A program made the position numbers and the translations under genes. Of a stretch of DNA of 64,000 bases, positions 1 to 7,683 are shown in pieces. The DNA lies in the NCBI RefSeq assembly GCF_001466725.1, contig NZ_CP013650.1:2108001-2172000 (forward strand), read 5' to 3'. The notes beneath the pieces were generated by a model, which made no database searches, was not told where the DNA came from, and saw only the letters and a list, made by a program, of their open reading frames with translations. The stretch comes from Lacimicrobium alkaliphilum. Lineage in GTDB: Bacteria; Pseudomonadota; Gammaproteobacteria; Enterobacterales; Alteromonadaceae. Every line of letters begins with the position of its first letter. Within the stretch, counting starts at the first letter, position 1.

Positions 1-473
1 AGATTAGCATTGCCGGAGCAAATTGATCTCGTTTCGCAGTAATCCAGGCCCTCACATAAATCAAGTACCCGCTCTACATCCTGCATGGTATATTCCGGCT
101 TGCGCTCTGGCTTGCCCTGGCGTTTACGTTTCAGATTCTCGCGCTCAAGATCCCGTTCATACAGCCCAGCGGCGTCTTTTAGCATTACTACCAGCAGATC
201 TGCCGTTGCACTGGTGCAGTATATAGGCCCGGTGAAACCCTGATGCACCAGTTTTGGCAGCATGCCACAATGGTCAAGATGACCATGGGAAAGGATCACG
301 GCGTCAATCCCCGCCGGGTTAAACTGAAAATGTTCTTCTTCCAGGCGGCTGATCAAATCCCCCCCCTGATGCATACCGCAATCCAGCAGTAGTTGCCCAA
401 AACAATCAGATTCCAGCAGGTGGCAACTGCCTGTGACTTCCTGCGCGGCGCCAAGAAAGGTAACGGTAGCCAT
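1..473 (-). CDS. MBL-fold metallo-hydrolase, CPSF/YSH1-like RNA-processing family (partial, cut by window edge)
   Basis: The reverse strand from the ATG at 473 reads through the window start without a stop, giving the first 157 residues of a longer protein. It begins MATVTFLGAAQEVTGSCHLL, which is typical of the beta-lactamase-fold exonucleases related to CPSF-73/YSH1. It contains the zinc-binding motif SHGHLDH at about residues 62-68. Full-length members also carry beta-CASP and RMMBL regions, which would lie outside this window. The expected role is cytosolic metal-dependent RNA processing or hydrolysis; the exact substrate cannot be judged. It is divergent from the L,D-transpeptidase gene across a 147-bp gap. 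Confidence 0.8.
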   Translation of the reverse strand, partial: MATVTFLGAAQEVTGSCHLLESDCFGQLLLDCGMHQGGDLISRLEEEHFQFNPAGIDAVILSHGHLDHCGMLPKLVHQGFTGPIYCTSATADLLVVMLKDAAGLYERDLERENLKRKRQGKPERKPEYTMQDVERVLDLCEGLDYCETRSICSGNAN

Positions 474-556
474 AGAAATGAGTACTCTTTTAAAATGCTT
501 ATGGACTGTTAAGTTAGCAGTATTTACCGCAATAAACCTAAGATTTGGACGTAAAT

Positions 557-570
557 TTGATACAGATCAG
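557..570. promoter_or_regulatory. Candidate FNR/ANR box upstream of the L,D-transpeptidase gene
   Basis: TTGATACAGATCAG matches the FNR consensus TTGAT-N4-ATCAA at 9 of 10 defined bases. A TATATC hexamer at 592-597 lies where the -10 element of a class II FNR promoter (box centred near -41.5) would be. The predicted transcript would start near 604, which favours the downstream ATG at 636 over 621. No experiment supports this. Confidence 0.4.
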
Positions 571-620
571 CGAATTAGAATTCTCAGTACTTATATCTGA
601 TAAGGATACCGGCTACACTG

Positions 621-1562
621 ATGTCTGGTGATTTAATGGAAAGTAACATATTGAATAATAATGTTATTTTAAAGCGCTTGGGGCTGCTGCTATTGCTCTG
701 TATGAATCTTGTCATGATTTCACAGGGCAGGGCAGTGAGCTATTCTCTGCCACAGGCGGGCAGTGATTTGATTGCCGAAGATCACACCATTTCTGTAACA
801 GAGGGCCAGACTCTGGCAGATATTGCCGAGCAGTATTCACTGGGTTTTAACGAACTGGTTGCTGCAAATTCAGGTCTGGATCCCTGGATCCCCAAACCCG
901 GTAGCCAGGTGACATTGCCGGCGCAAACTATTCTGCCAGAACATCGCTCCGGGGTTGTGATCAATCTGGCAGAGTATCGTCTGTATTACTTTCCTCCTAT
1001 GACCAATAAGGTCATCACCTATCCGGTGGGAATAGGGCGCATTGGCTGGGATACACCAGTAACCAAAACACGTGTTACCGGCAAAAACAAAGACCCGTGG
1101 TGGCGTGTGCCTCAGAGTGTCAGACAGGAGCACCGTAAACAGGGCCGAGAACTACCGGAAATGGTCAGGCCGGGTAAGGATAATCCTTTAGGTGGCTACG
1201 CAATAAACCTTGGCCTGCCGGGGTATTTATTGCATGGAACCAATAAGGGCTTTGGTATCGGCACCCGTGTCAGCCACGGTTGCATAAGACTGCGTAATAC
1301 AGATATTGAAGCGCTTTATCAGCAGCTTCCTGAAGGTACCGAAGTCAGCATCATGAATCAGCCAGTCAAGGTGGGCTGGCATCAGGGCAAACTGATGCTC
1401 GAAGTGCACCCGGCGCTGGAAAAGCAGGAGTTTAACAGTCTCACACCTGTTACCGCTGCTATTGTAAAACACATTCAGAACACAGAGATTGATATTGACT
1501 GGGATAAAGTGCTGTCAATTGCCAGAAAACAACAGGGGATTGTGCAGCAAATATCAAAATAA
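621..1562 (+). CDS. L,D-transpeptidase with LysM domain (ErfK/YbiS/YcfS type)
   Basis: A periplasmic peptidoglycan L,D-transpeptidase. A hydrophobic signal segment (about residues 18-37) is followed by a LysM-like region (55-100) and a YkuD catalytic domain (about 110-245). The catalytic signature is present: HGTN at 205-208 and SHGCIRL with His219 and Cys221. YbiS/ErfK-type enzymes attach the outer-membrane lipoprotein Lpp to meso-diaminopimelate or form 3-3 crosslinks. The adjacent gene encodes an Lpp-like lipoprotein ending in lysine, so Lpp anchoring is the best guess. The start may be 621 (AAGGAT upstream) or the in-frame ATG at 636 (GGTGA upstream). Length (313 aa) is normal for the family. 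Confidence 0.88.
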   Translation: MSGDLMESNILNNNVILKRLGLLLLLCMNLVMISQGRAVSYSLPQAGSDLIAEDHTISVTEGQTLADIAEQYSLGFNELVAANSGLDPWIPKPGSQVTLPAQTILPEHRSGVVINLAEYRLYYFPPMTNKVITYPVGIGRIGWDTPVTKTRVTGKNKDPWWRVPQSVRQEHRKQGRELPEMVRPGKDNPLGGYAINLGLPGYLLHGTNKGFGIGTRVSHGCIRLRNTDIEALYQQLPEGTEVSIMNQPVKVGWHQGKLMLEVHPALEKQEFNSLTPVTAAIVKHIQNTEIDIDWDKVLSIARKQQGIVQQISK

Positions 1563-1656
1563 CGGCTCGTAACATTGCATACTGGCGAGGGTTGACTAGT
1601 TTTATAACAGCTTAGTACCAGTTATTTTATGTGATTGGTAAAACAAGGAGGCAAAA

Positions 1657-1932
1657 ATGAAGAAACTGTATTTTCCTGTAATCTCCGCAGTGGTGATTTT
1701 GGGACTGGGTGGTTGTGCGTCAAACAGCACTGATCCACTGCAGGCTCAGATAGATCAGCTGCAAAGCGAAGTAAAACGGCTGAACAGCCAGAGCAATGAT
1801 GCGGTCTCAGCGGCCAAATCCGCAGACAGAAAGGCAGAGATGGCCATGGATGAAGCGGTAAAGGCTCAGCAAATGGCCAGAGATTCTGAAGAAAAGGCCG
1901 AGCGCATGTTTGAACGTTGCTGCGGCAAATGA
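1657..1932 (+). CDS. lpp: Murein lipoprotein (Lpp/OprI-like) with C-terminal lysine
   Basis: A 91-residue outer-membrane lipoprotein. The signal peptide ends in a lipobox LGGC with the lipidated cysteine at residue 20. The mature part is a single alanine-rich heptad helix (AQIDQLQSEVKRLN..., then many Ala) as in Lpp and OprI trimers. The C-terminus is ERCCGK: the terminal lysine is the residue that L,D-transpeptidases couple to peptidoglycan in Lpp, and two cysteines just before it are unusual. A strong ribosome-binding site AAGGAGG lies at 1645-1651. The stop codon overlaps the next start as ATGA. The L,D-transpeptidase gene lies 94 bp upstream on the same strand. Confidence 0.85.
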   Translation: MKKLYFPVISAVVILGLGGCASNSTDPLQAQIDQLQSEVKRLNSQSNDAVSAAKSADRKAEMAMDEAVKAQQMARDSEEKAERMFERCCGK

Positions 1933-2282
1933 TCGTCACTTTTAAAACCAGGGCATTCAGCAATATCACCATGTTTGGTGATATTGCTGTGCATTTGCTG
2001 AAAATGATGGGCCAGACAGGCAACGTGCCCGGCGCCATCAAAGATGGAGATGTCAGCCAGGCTTATCAGACCCTAAAGCAAGCCCTGGAGACGCTGCCGG
2101 AAGACCTGAGTATCGATCAGAGTCAGGAGTCAGACAGTCAGACGGAGAGCCCAGGCGGTTATCAGGATAAGGATGAAGAAGAACAGCAGCGCACAGCCGT
2201 CAGCCTTGAACAAAGGGCCAAGCCGCTACTGGATTTACTCGAAGCAGCTGCTAAAGACAATACCTATGTAAGCTGGGAATAA
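1929..2282 (+). CDS. DUF1840 domain-containing protein
   Basis: A 117-residue cytosolic protein starting MIVTFKTRAFSNITMFGDIA, characteristic of DUF1840. The start is the ATG at 1929, which overlaps the lpp stop in an ATGA arrangement and implies translational coupling; a longer frame from 1917 would run into lpp. The middle (about residues 70-95) is acidic and rich in Ser, Gln and Asp. The C-terminal part (LEQRAKPLLDLLEAAAK) is helical. No biochemical function is known to me for this family. Coupling to lpp is the only functional hint. Confidence 0.75.
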   Translation: MIVTFKTRAFSNITMFGDIAVHLLKMMGQTGNVPGAIKDGDVSQAYQTLKQALETLPEDLSIDQSQESDSQTESPGGYQDKDEEEQQRTAVSLEQRAKPLLDLLEAAAKDNTYVSWE

Positions 2283-2308
2283 GTATCTGCACCAATTTCA
2301 ATTCGCAG

Positions 2309-2365
2309 CGCTACGTAAAATCTGAGCACTAGGAACCCATGACCATACACAGATTTCACGTAGCG
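2309..2365. repeat. Imperfect 16-bp inverted repeat with 25-nt loop
   Basis: CGCTACGTAAAATCTG (2309-2324) and CAGATTTCACGTAGCG (2350-2365) are reverse complements at 15 of 16 positions. There is no uridine tract after it, so it is not an ordinary intrinsic terminator. It could be a REP-like element or an mRNA 3' stabilising hairpin. Confidence 0.6.
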
Positions 2366-2533
2366 ACACCGAAACTCGCCAATAATAACCACCATAATCT
2401 GTAACTTTTATCCTGACCAACAGACTTCATAGCGTAAACACAATTAACAGTTTATCTCCACTAATGTATATTATGTTAAATATACAATTTTGACTTAAAG
2501 GGCTTTCAATGAATGTATGTAATAACTTCATGA

Positions 2534-2619
2534 GTCCCACCCTATCTGAAATCTGAGGAATTAGAGAAACACCGAACGCCTTTATGGGCGTCAGTCAATT
2601 CAGATATTTGCTAGTGGGA
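2534..2619. ncRNA. Nested stem structure, possible structured RNA or small element
   Basis: Three stacked complementary pairs are visible: TCCCAC (2534-2539) with GTGGGA (2614-2619), TATCTGAA (2543-2550) with TTCAGATA (2599-2606), and ACGCC (2576-2580) with GGCGT (2587-2591). Together they would fold into one long interrupted hairpin. No open reading frame explains it. Whether it is transcribed, or is the remains of a short mobile element, cannot be told from sequence alone. Confidence 0.3.
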
Positions 2620-2779
2620 TTTAAGTCGTGGCGTGTGACGCTGCCTGTGCTATGGCTGATGTTTTATCATCCTGCAATGCTGCTCTTTTCTGCTTTATAG
2701 ATATAGAGGACGTGGTCGCCTGAGTCGGCGGTAAAACATTATAAAGGCAATTATAAGGAGACTGGTTCCCCGTTCAGGT

Positions 2780-4906
2780 TCAGCACCAGGTAATGTCGGT
2801 GTTTTTTGCCAGACTGCTTATCACCTTGATCTCATTTTGGCTGATTCTGTCCTTAATCAGGTCTGCATTGATGGGAAAACCGTCGGCCAGCGGCGTACTG
2901 GCAGACTCAATGCCAACATAGCAGTCCCGGCCACTGTTTTTAGCGGCGTACAGGCACAGATCGGCTAATTCAAGAAGCCGCTTCCAACTCTCAGGCCCAC
3001 TCTGGCTGGCCGGCACCAGTGGATAGCAGGAAAAGCCAACCGAGCAGGTTACCCTGATCTGACGTTGTTCAATTTCGAAGGGGGTCTCACGTACACACTC
3101 AATTAAGCGCCGGGCCACATCACCTGCATCCTGACGGTTAACCTGGCGGGCAACACAAACAAACTCTTCCCCACCCCAGCGGATAAGATAGTCAGACTCT
3201 CTGAACACCTTTTGCAATCGCTGTTTAAATTGGATCAGAACTAAATCGCCACCATGGTGACCATGGTTGTCATTGATCTGCTTAAAGCGATCCAAATCAA
3301 TCATAAAAACGATCATATCCGCATTTTGTGGAGCAGCTCGCCTGCCCTGATGCCAGTCAGTATAAGCTCTTCGGCTTAGTTCAAGATCACTCAACACATG
3401 TTGCTCAAGAAAAAACCTATTGTTCAGACCCGTTAATCTGTCTGTCAGGCTCAGGGCTTCAACCTTTTTATAGGCATCACGTAATTCCTTATTCTTCAGT
3501 CTGAGTTGTGCAGTCCGGCGCTCAACCAATACGCTTAGTTTGCTGTTTATACGTTTTCGCTGATAACCACGGTAGATTAAAAAGAGCATGACAAAACCAA
3601 TCAGCAGACCTGTTACCAGCATATTTCGCTGTTGCTGCTGTGTTTCTAGCTGTGCCTGTTGCAATGCCCGCTCTTTCTCCAGTAACGCTATCTTGTATTC
3701 ATTTTTAATAAATTCAGTTTGCGCCTGAGCTGCGGCAATGCCTGTGACACGTTTTTCATTTAACAACTGCTCGTCCAGTTGTTGTTTGCGTTGCAGGGAT
3801 TCGAATGCTTGCTGGACTGAATGCAACTGGATATAGGCTTCAACCCGTTGCTCTTCAAACAATACCTGGTCTCTTAGTTCATTATTAAGTCGGGCCAGCT
3901 CAATTCCCTGCTCTATATATTCTAGCGCCGCCGAATAGTCTTCTTGTAGCAGTGTTACATCTGCCAACATTCCGAGAAGATCGACTTTAAGGCTCAGATA
4001 CTGGTTTTTTTCTGCACGGACTAACAATTCAAGCAGTAACTCCCGTGCCTCGGTATAGTGACCGGTATTAATATCCACCTGAGCCATGGAGCTTCGCGCC
4101 CAGTCGGTATCTCTTGGTGCCTGAATTTGCTGGAAAAGGGCAATCGCCTTACTGATATGTTCGCGGGCCAGCTGATGTTGTCCTAACTCACTTAAAACGT
4201 AACCCACTTTATTATGGCTATAAGCCATATCTTTGGGGTTGTTCCGATTGATATCCATTTGCAGTGCGTCGTTAAAGTACTGCAGGGCTTTTTCATGGTC
4301 CCCCATCACCCGGTACAAATCCCCCAGATTATAAATGCCGGTGGCAATGCCCCCGCTATCATCTAGCTGATAATCTATTTCAAGGGCCTTCTGGTGAGCC
4401 TGAAGGGCTTCTTCGTATTGGCCCATTTTTTCCATAATCAGACCAATACTGTTATAGGCACTTCCAATTGCGGTCATATCCTCAAGCTGCTGATAGATCT
4501 GCATGGCAAGATAAACGTAACTCAGGGCCTGAGGATAATCGACCTGATATCGATAGGTTAAGCCCAGTTGCCGGTAGCTGTCAGCCAGCCATTTTTGCTC
4601 ACCGGAATCCTGAAAAAACTGGATGGCAAGATTCAGCTGTGTCTTTGCCTGAGGGTATTGGTTACGTTCCATGTGATTCCGTGCCAGTGCAAACGCCGCT
4701 TTGCCCTGATAAAGCGCACGGCCTGAGGATTCTGATGCCTGCAGCAGCAGCCGGGCCTGTTCATCGGCTTCATCCATCAAGCCCTGCTCACGTAACTGGC
4801 TGACCTGGCTGTATAGTGCATCAATTTCTGCGTCAGTGAGCGCGAGACACATCAGACTCCACATACTCAGATTCACAATAAAGAATAACTTCGCGCTCCA
4901 ATACAC
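2780..4906 (-). CDS. TPR-repeat diguanylate cyclase (GGDEF), membrane-anchored
   Basis: A 708-residue sensor cyclase that should make cyclic di-GMP. Order: signal/anchor helix (about 6-23), a periplasmic array of tetratricopeptide repeats (about 30-370; repeated A-x-Y-x-x-A-L patterns), a coiled-coil linker, one transmembrane helix (about 428-445), a second coiled coil and a C-terminal GGDEF domain. The active site is GGEEF near residue 577. An inhibitory I-site RESD lies five residues before it, so product feedback is expected. The start is a GTG at 4906; an in-frame TAG at 4919-4921 allows no longer protein. The ligand sensed by the repeats is unknown. Confidence 0.87.
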   Translation of the reverse strand: MYWSAKLFFIVNLSMWSLMCLALTDAEIDALYSQVSQLREQGLMDEADEQARLLLQASESSGRALYQGKAAFALARNHMERNQYPQAKTQLNLAIQFFQDSGEQKWLADSYRQLGLTYRYQVDYPQALSYVYLAMQIYQQLEDMTAIGSAYNSIGLIMEKMGQYEEALQAHQKALEIDYQLDDSGGIATGIYNLGDLYRVMGDHEKALQYFNDALQMDINRNNPKDMAYSHNKVGYVLSELGQHQLAREHISKAIALFQQIQAPRDTDWARSSMAQVDINTGHYTEARELLLELLVRAEKNQYLSLKVDLLGMLADVTLLQEDYSAALEYIEQGIELARLNNELRDQVLFEEQRVEAYIQLHSVQQAFESLQRKQQLDEQLLNEKRVTGIAAAQAQTEFIKNEYKIALLEKERALQQAQLETQQQQRNMLVTGLLIGFVMLFLIYRGYQRKRINSKLSVLVERRTAQLRLKNKELRDAYKKVEALSLTDRLTGLNNRFFLEQHVLSDLELSRRAYTDWHQGRRAAPQNADMIVFMIDLDRFKQINDNHGHHGGDLVLIQFKQRLQKVFRESDYLIRWGGEEFVCVARQVNRQDAGDVARRLIECVRETPFEIEQRQIRVTCSVGFSCYPLVPASQSGPESWKRLLELADLCLYAAKNSGRDCYVGIESASTPLADGFPINADLIKDRISQNEIKVISSLAKNTDITWC

Positions 4907-5059
4907 CCTGGCTGTACCCTACTTCGTCAGAACCTGATTTCAAGTCGCTTACTTTACCCTATTAGTTGAATGTCTCCCAGCCTGTTGTATAAACAAGTAT
5001 CCGCAACAGGCACGGGTTACGCGTTACTTTAGTTGCGACTGAGAAGCCAGGCATATTTG

Positions 5060-5350
5060 TTAGTTAGCCTTAGCCCAGGCCGCGCACCAGCCCTTGTTAG
5101 CAACAAGCTTATTAGGAAACAGCGCGCAGGGGCGCCAATCTTTGTTCGCATCACCCTGAATATGCATACAATTAGAGCAGTCCTGACCGTCCTTCTCCGA
5201 TTTATGCACATACTGCAGCGCTTTGGCGCTGGGGTTATCCAGGCTTAGTTTTTCCTGAGCACTGGCCCTGAGAGTGATACCGCCAGTGGTTAATCCAATC
5301 AGTGTAGCACCTGAGATCTTAAGAAAGCTCCGTCTGTTGATGTTTGACAT
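5060..5350 (-). CDS. High-potential iron-sulfur protein (HiPIP)
   Basis: A small periplasmic electron carrier with one 4Fe-4S cluster. The N-terminus NRRSFLKISGATLIGL is a twin-arginine export signal, cleaved near ASA-Q. Four cysteines follow in HiPIP spacing: CSNC, then PCALFP, then GWCAAW. The start is the ATG at 5350 with AGAGG just upstream; the longer frame would use a GTG at 5356 that overlaps this site. Mature length (about 65 residues) is normal. HiPIPs can feed electrons to terminal oxidases, so a link to the cbb3 oxidase 5 kb away is possible but inferred. Confidence 0.9.
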   Translation of the reverse strand: MSNINRRSFLKISGATLIGLTTGGITLRASAQEKLSLDNPSAKALQYVHKSEKDGQDCSNCMHIQGDANKDWRPCALFPNKLVANKGWCAAWAKAN

Positions 5351-5410
5351 AGTCACCTCTGGTCTGTTGAGAAAGAGAATAATTGTTATTTTGCTACCCC
5401 TGAAATAACT

Positions 5411-5434
5411 CAGGCCCGTCCAAAGACGGGCCTG
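5411..5434 (-). terminator. Perfect 10-bp hairpin between amidotransferase and HiPIP genes
   Basis: CAGGCCCGTC and GACGGGCCTG form a perfect 10-bp stem with a CAAA loop. It lies just past the 3' end of the amidotransferase gene on the minus strand. The following tail (AGTTATTT on that strand) is only moderately T-rich, so it is a probable rather than certain terminator. Confidence 0.55.
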
Positions 5435-5483
5435 TTAGGGATGCAACTTCTAATACTAGCATAGTTGTAATAGGGATCGATTT

Positions 5484-6263
5484 TCAGCCACCGCTTTTAA
5501 CCACCACCTCGCCCAGTTTAAACAGGATACCTTCTCCGGGCTGCATTTTTTTCCACTGTTCATTGTTTGTCAGGGGTTCAGTGGCGATTACGGTCACCAC
5601 ATCGTCAATGGTCGTATGCTGAGTAAAATCGATATCCACATCAAGGTCTGATAAGCGAGCCACACTGAACGGGGCCCTGCGCGTTATCCAATACAGTTTT
5701 GTTGAGCAGTATGCCAGCAGGTAGTCGCCATCGCTTAGCAACATATTAAATACACCCCGCTGATGAAGCTTATTGGCCTTCTTCTGAATAAAGCGAAATG
5801 CTGCCTTGCGGCTATAGGCACGGTTGGGATAGTGATTGGCCAGCTCACTAAGCAAATAGCAAAAGGCATACTCGCTATCTGTGGTACCTACAGGAGTAAA
5901 AGGGCCGTAGGGTAGATCTTTATATTCGCTGAGCTGGCCATTGTGGGCATAGGTCCAGTAGCGTCCCCAGAGCTCGCGGGTAAATGGATGGGTGTTCTCA
6001 AGCGAGATCCTGCCCCGGTTAGCCTGACGAATGTGGGCCAATACCGCACAGCTTTTCATCGGATAATCCGAAACCAGGTTGGCGATCTCTGAATCATGGC
6101 TGGGGTTAGGGTCCTTAAAGGTATTTACCCCTTTTTTGTTGTAAAACGCAACACCCCAGCCATCTTTATGCGGGCCGGTGCGCCCTCCCCGCTCCCTTAA
6201 CCCTTTAAAACTAAAACAAATATCAGTCGGCACATTGGCGGACATTCCAAGCAATTCACACAT
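5484..6263 (-). CDS. Class II glutamine amidotransferase (YafJ-like)
   Basis: A 259-residue protein beginning MCELLGMSANVPTDICF. The cysteine directly after the initiator methionine is the N-terminal nucleophile of class II (Ntn) glutamine amidotransferases. The family motifs GRTGPHKDGWGVAFY and HIRQANRG...ENTHPF are present. It is a stand-alone glutaminase-like domain, as in E. coli YafJ; the acceptor of the released ammonia is unknown. The start is fixed by the Cys2 requirement. It lies upstream of the HiPIP gene on the same strand with a hairpin between them, and is divergent from the DUF3365 gene. Confidence 0.88.
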   Translation of the reverse strand: MCELLGMSANVPTDICFSFKGLRERGGRTGPHKDGWGVAFYNKKGVNTFKDPNPSHDSEIANLVSDYPMKSCAVLAHIRQANRGRISLENTHPFTRELWGRYWTYAHNGQLSEYKDLPYGPFTPVGTTDSEYAFCYLLSELANHYPNRAYSRKAAFRFIQKKANKLHQRGVFNMLLSDGDYLLAYCSTKLYWITRRAPFSVARLSDLDVDIDFTQHTTIDDVVTVIATEPLTNNEQWKKMQPGEGILFKLGEVVVKSGG

Positions 6264-6456
6264 ATTTAATACATATATTCTGGTTAAGGCGTTGAGGAGA
6301 TGCGGGTTTATACCAATTATCTGTGCAGATTGGTATTTGCACTATACCCCAGGGGATCAATTGGCAGCAATATTGATATAAAACAAAAACTTTGAGTTCC
6401 GGCTCACTACAATATGATAATACCCAATCCCCCGGATGACCAACGGAGATTAAGCC
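6264..6456. promoter_or_regulatory. Divergent promoter region with two inverted repeats
   Basis: Between the divergent amidotransferase and DUF3365 genes are two dyads: TACCAAT-N11-ATTGGTA (6311-6335) and ATCAAT-N10-ATTGAT (6356-6377). Either could be an operator serving one or both genes. The second resembles a widely spaced FNR half-site pair but its spacing is wrong for FNR. Confidence 0.4.
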
Positions 6457-7032
6457 GTGAATACCCTGATAAAACTATCTTTACTGCCATTGTTGCTGCC
6501 TGCAGTGGCCGCGGCGCAAGATAATTCAGAGCTGGAGAAACAGGCTAAAGAAAAGATAAAAGCCTTTGCAACTAACCTGAAATCGGAACTGAGCAAGGCC
6601 ATTCAGCAAGGTGGCCTGGAACAAGGTATCAGGGTTTGCCATCACCGTGCACCGGAGATAGCTGCGCAGTCATCAAATGAAGGCTGGCAACTCGGGCGCA
6701 CCAGTTTGAAGCTTCGTAACCCTGATAATGCGCCAGATAGTTGGGAGCAAAACATATTGCAGCAATTTCAGGGTCGTTTTGAGGATGGAGAGAGCCTACA
6801 GAACATGGCAGTCTCGGCAAAGCTGGATGGGCAGCAAACTAAGATATACCGTTATATGCAAGCCATTGCGGTCGATAGCGTTTGTCTTGCTTGTCATGGA
6901 CAGGATATCGCTCCTGCAACACGGGCTATGCTGGAAAAGTACTATCCGGAGGATCAGGCTACGGGATTTCAGGCTGGCGATTTAAGAGGGGCATTCAGCC
7001 TGACAAAATATCTTGAGCAGGCTAATCAATAA
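6457..7032 (+). CDS. DUF3365 (Tll0287-like) periplasmic haem protein
   Basis: A 191-residue exported protein with a signal peptide (about 1-20, ending AAAQ). It shows the two DUF3365 signatures, GIRVCHHRAPEIA near residues 56-68 and a CxxCH c-type haem site, CLACH, near 146-150. The C-terminus GDLRGAFSLTKYL is also typical. Family members are periplasmic haem sensors or electron carriers, often redox or gas sensing. The start is a GTG at 6457 preceded by CGGAG with 8-nt spacing. The 3' end overlaps the convergent DUF2165 gene by 11 bp. Confidence 0.82.
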   Translation: MNTLIKLSLLPLLLPAVAAAQDNSELEKQAKEKIKAFATNLKSELSKAIQQGGLEQGIRVCHHRAPEIAAQSSNEGWQLGRTSLKLRNPDNAPDSWEQNILQQFQGRFEDGESLQNMAVSAKLDGQQTKIYRYMQAIAVDSVCLACHGQDIAPATRAMLEKYYPEDQATGFQAGDLRGAFSLTKYLEQANQ

Positions 7033-7519
7033 GATCTTCAGAGTCTTTTTGCAACAGGATTAACAGCACAGCGGACAACTGCATTGAATACCAGAACGCC
7101 CCTTCCAGCGCAGTGCTGCCGGTTTGCGTTTGCCACATCTGAAAATAGGCGCCGCCGATGGCTGAGAACAAGCCAAACCAGATCAATACTGCCAGGCTCA
7201 GACCGAGAGCGGCAAAGTGTTTTGCCTGCTGAAATCTTTCAGAGCTGCCTTTTAGTTCTCTGAACATATCATAAGCCCCGCGCAGTATCAGAAAGCCGGC
7301 CAACAGTTCCAGCAGGATAATAATGCCCAGTACAAGCCAGATTATTACATCTGATGTGAAAGCTGGGCCGATACTGGCAGGATAGAGAGTGTGCCCCTGC
7401 ATTGATAAAGTGAGCTGGACGAAGCTAAAAGCGGCATCCAGATTCATCAAATTCTGCAATCCGTACAGCAAACAAAACAGCGATGCAAAGGCAACGAGCA
7501 GGGTTTTCATTAACCTCAT
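7022..7519 (-). CDS. DUF2165-family small integral membrane protein
   Basis: A 165-residue inner-membrane protein with four hydrophobic segments (about 5-25, 58-82, 102-125 and 140-158). The N-terminal LYGLQNLMNLDAAFSFVQ and the later IGGAYFQMWQT pattern fit DUF2165. Its function is unknown. It overlaps the 3' end of the DUF3365 gene tail to tail by 11 bp. An ATG three codons in (MKTLL) is an alternative start. Confidence 0.7.
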   Translation of the reverse strand: MRLMKTLLVAFASLFCLLYGLQNLMNLDAAFSFVQLTLSMQGHTLYPASIGPAFTSDVIIWLVLGIIILLELLAGFLILRGAYDMFRELKGSSERFQQAKHFAALGLSLAVLIWFGLFSAIGGAYFQMWQTQTGSTALEGAFWYSMQLSAVLLILLQKDSEDLID

Positions 7520-7683
7520 GCTGATATCCTTATTGTTCAGTATTCCAACTGATGTTTAATTTAGCAGCAAGATCAATCATTTGCACATATCCGCTTAAAA
7601 AATGATTTATAGAAGTTTTTTGCTTTAATACGCAGGTCTCTATTATTCTAGGGGCATTCAAAGTGCCGTAGAGAAACAGCAAC

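Larger units (their letters stand above)
2283..2779. other. 497-bp non-coding region with several inverted repeats
   Basis: This gap lies between the convergent DUF1840 and TPR-GGDEF genes, so it should hold only 3' ends. Instead it has an AT-rich inverted repeat GTATATT-N6-AATATAC at 2466-2485, a longer imperfect repeat at 2309-2365 and a nested stem structure at 2534-2619. A tiny ORF (ATG at 2509, 15 codons) is present but has no support. I see no protein-coding gene here. Confidence 0.6.

Noticed and set aside
2534..2619. Insertion sequence or MITE
   Set aside because: The outer arms are inverted repeats but I see no target-site duplication or transposase; kept only as an unexplained structure.
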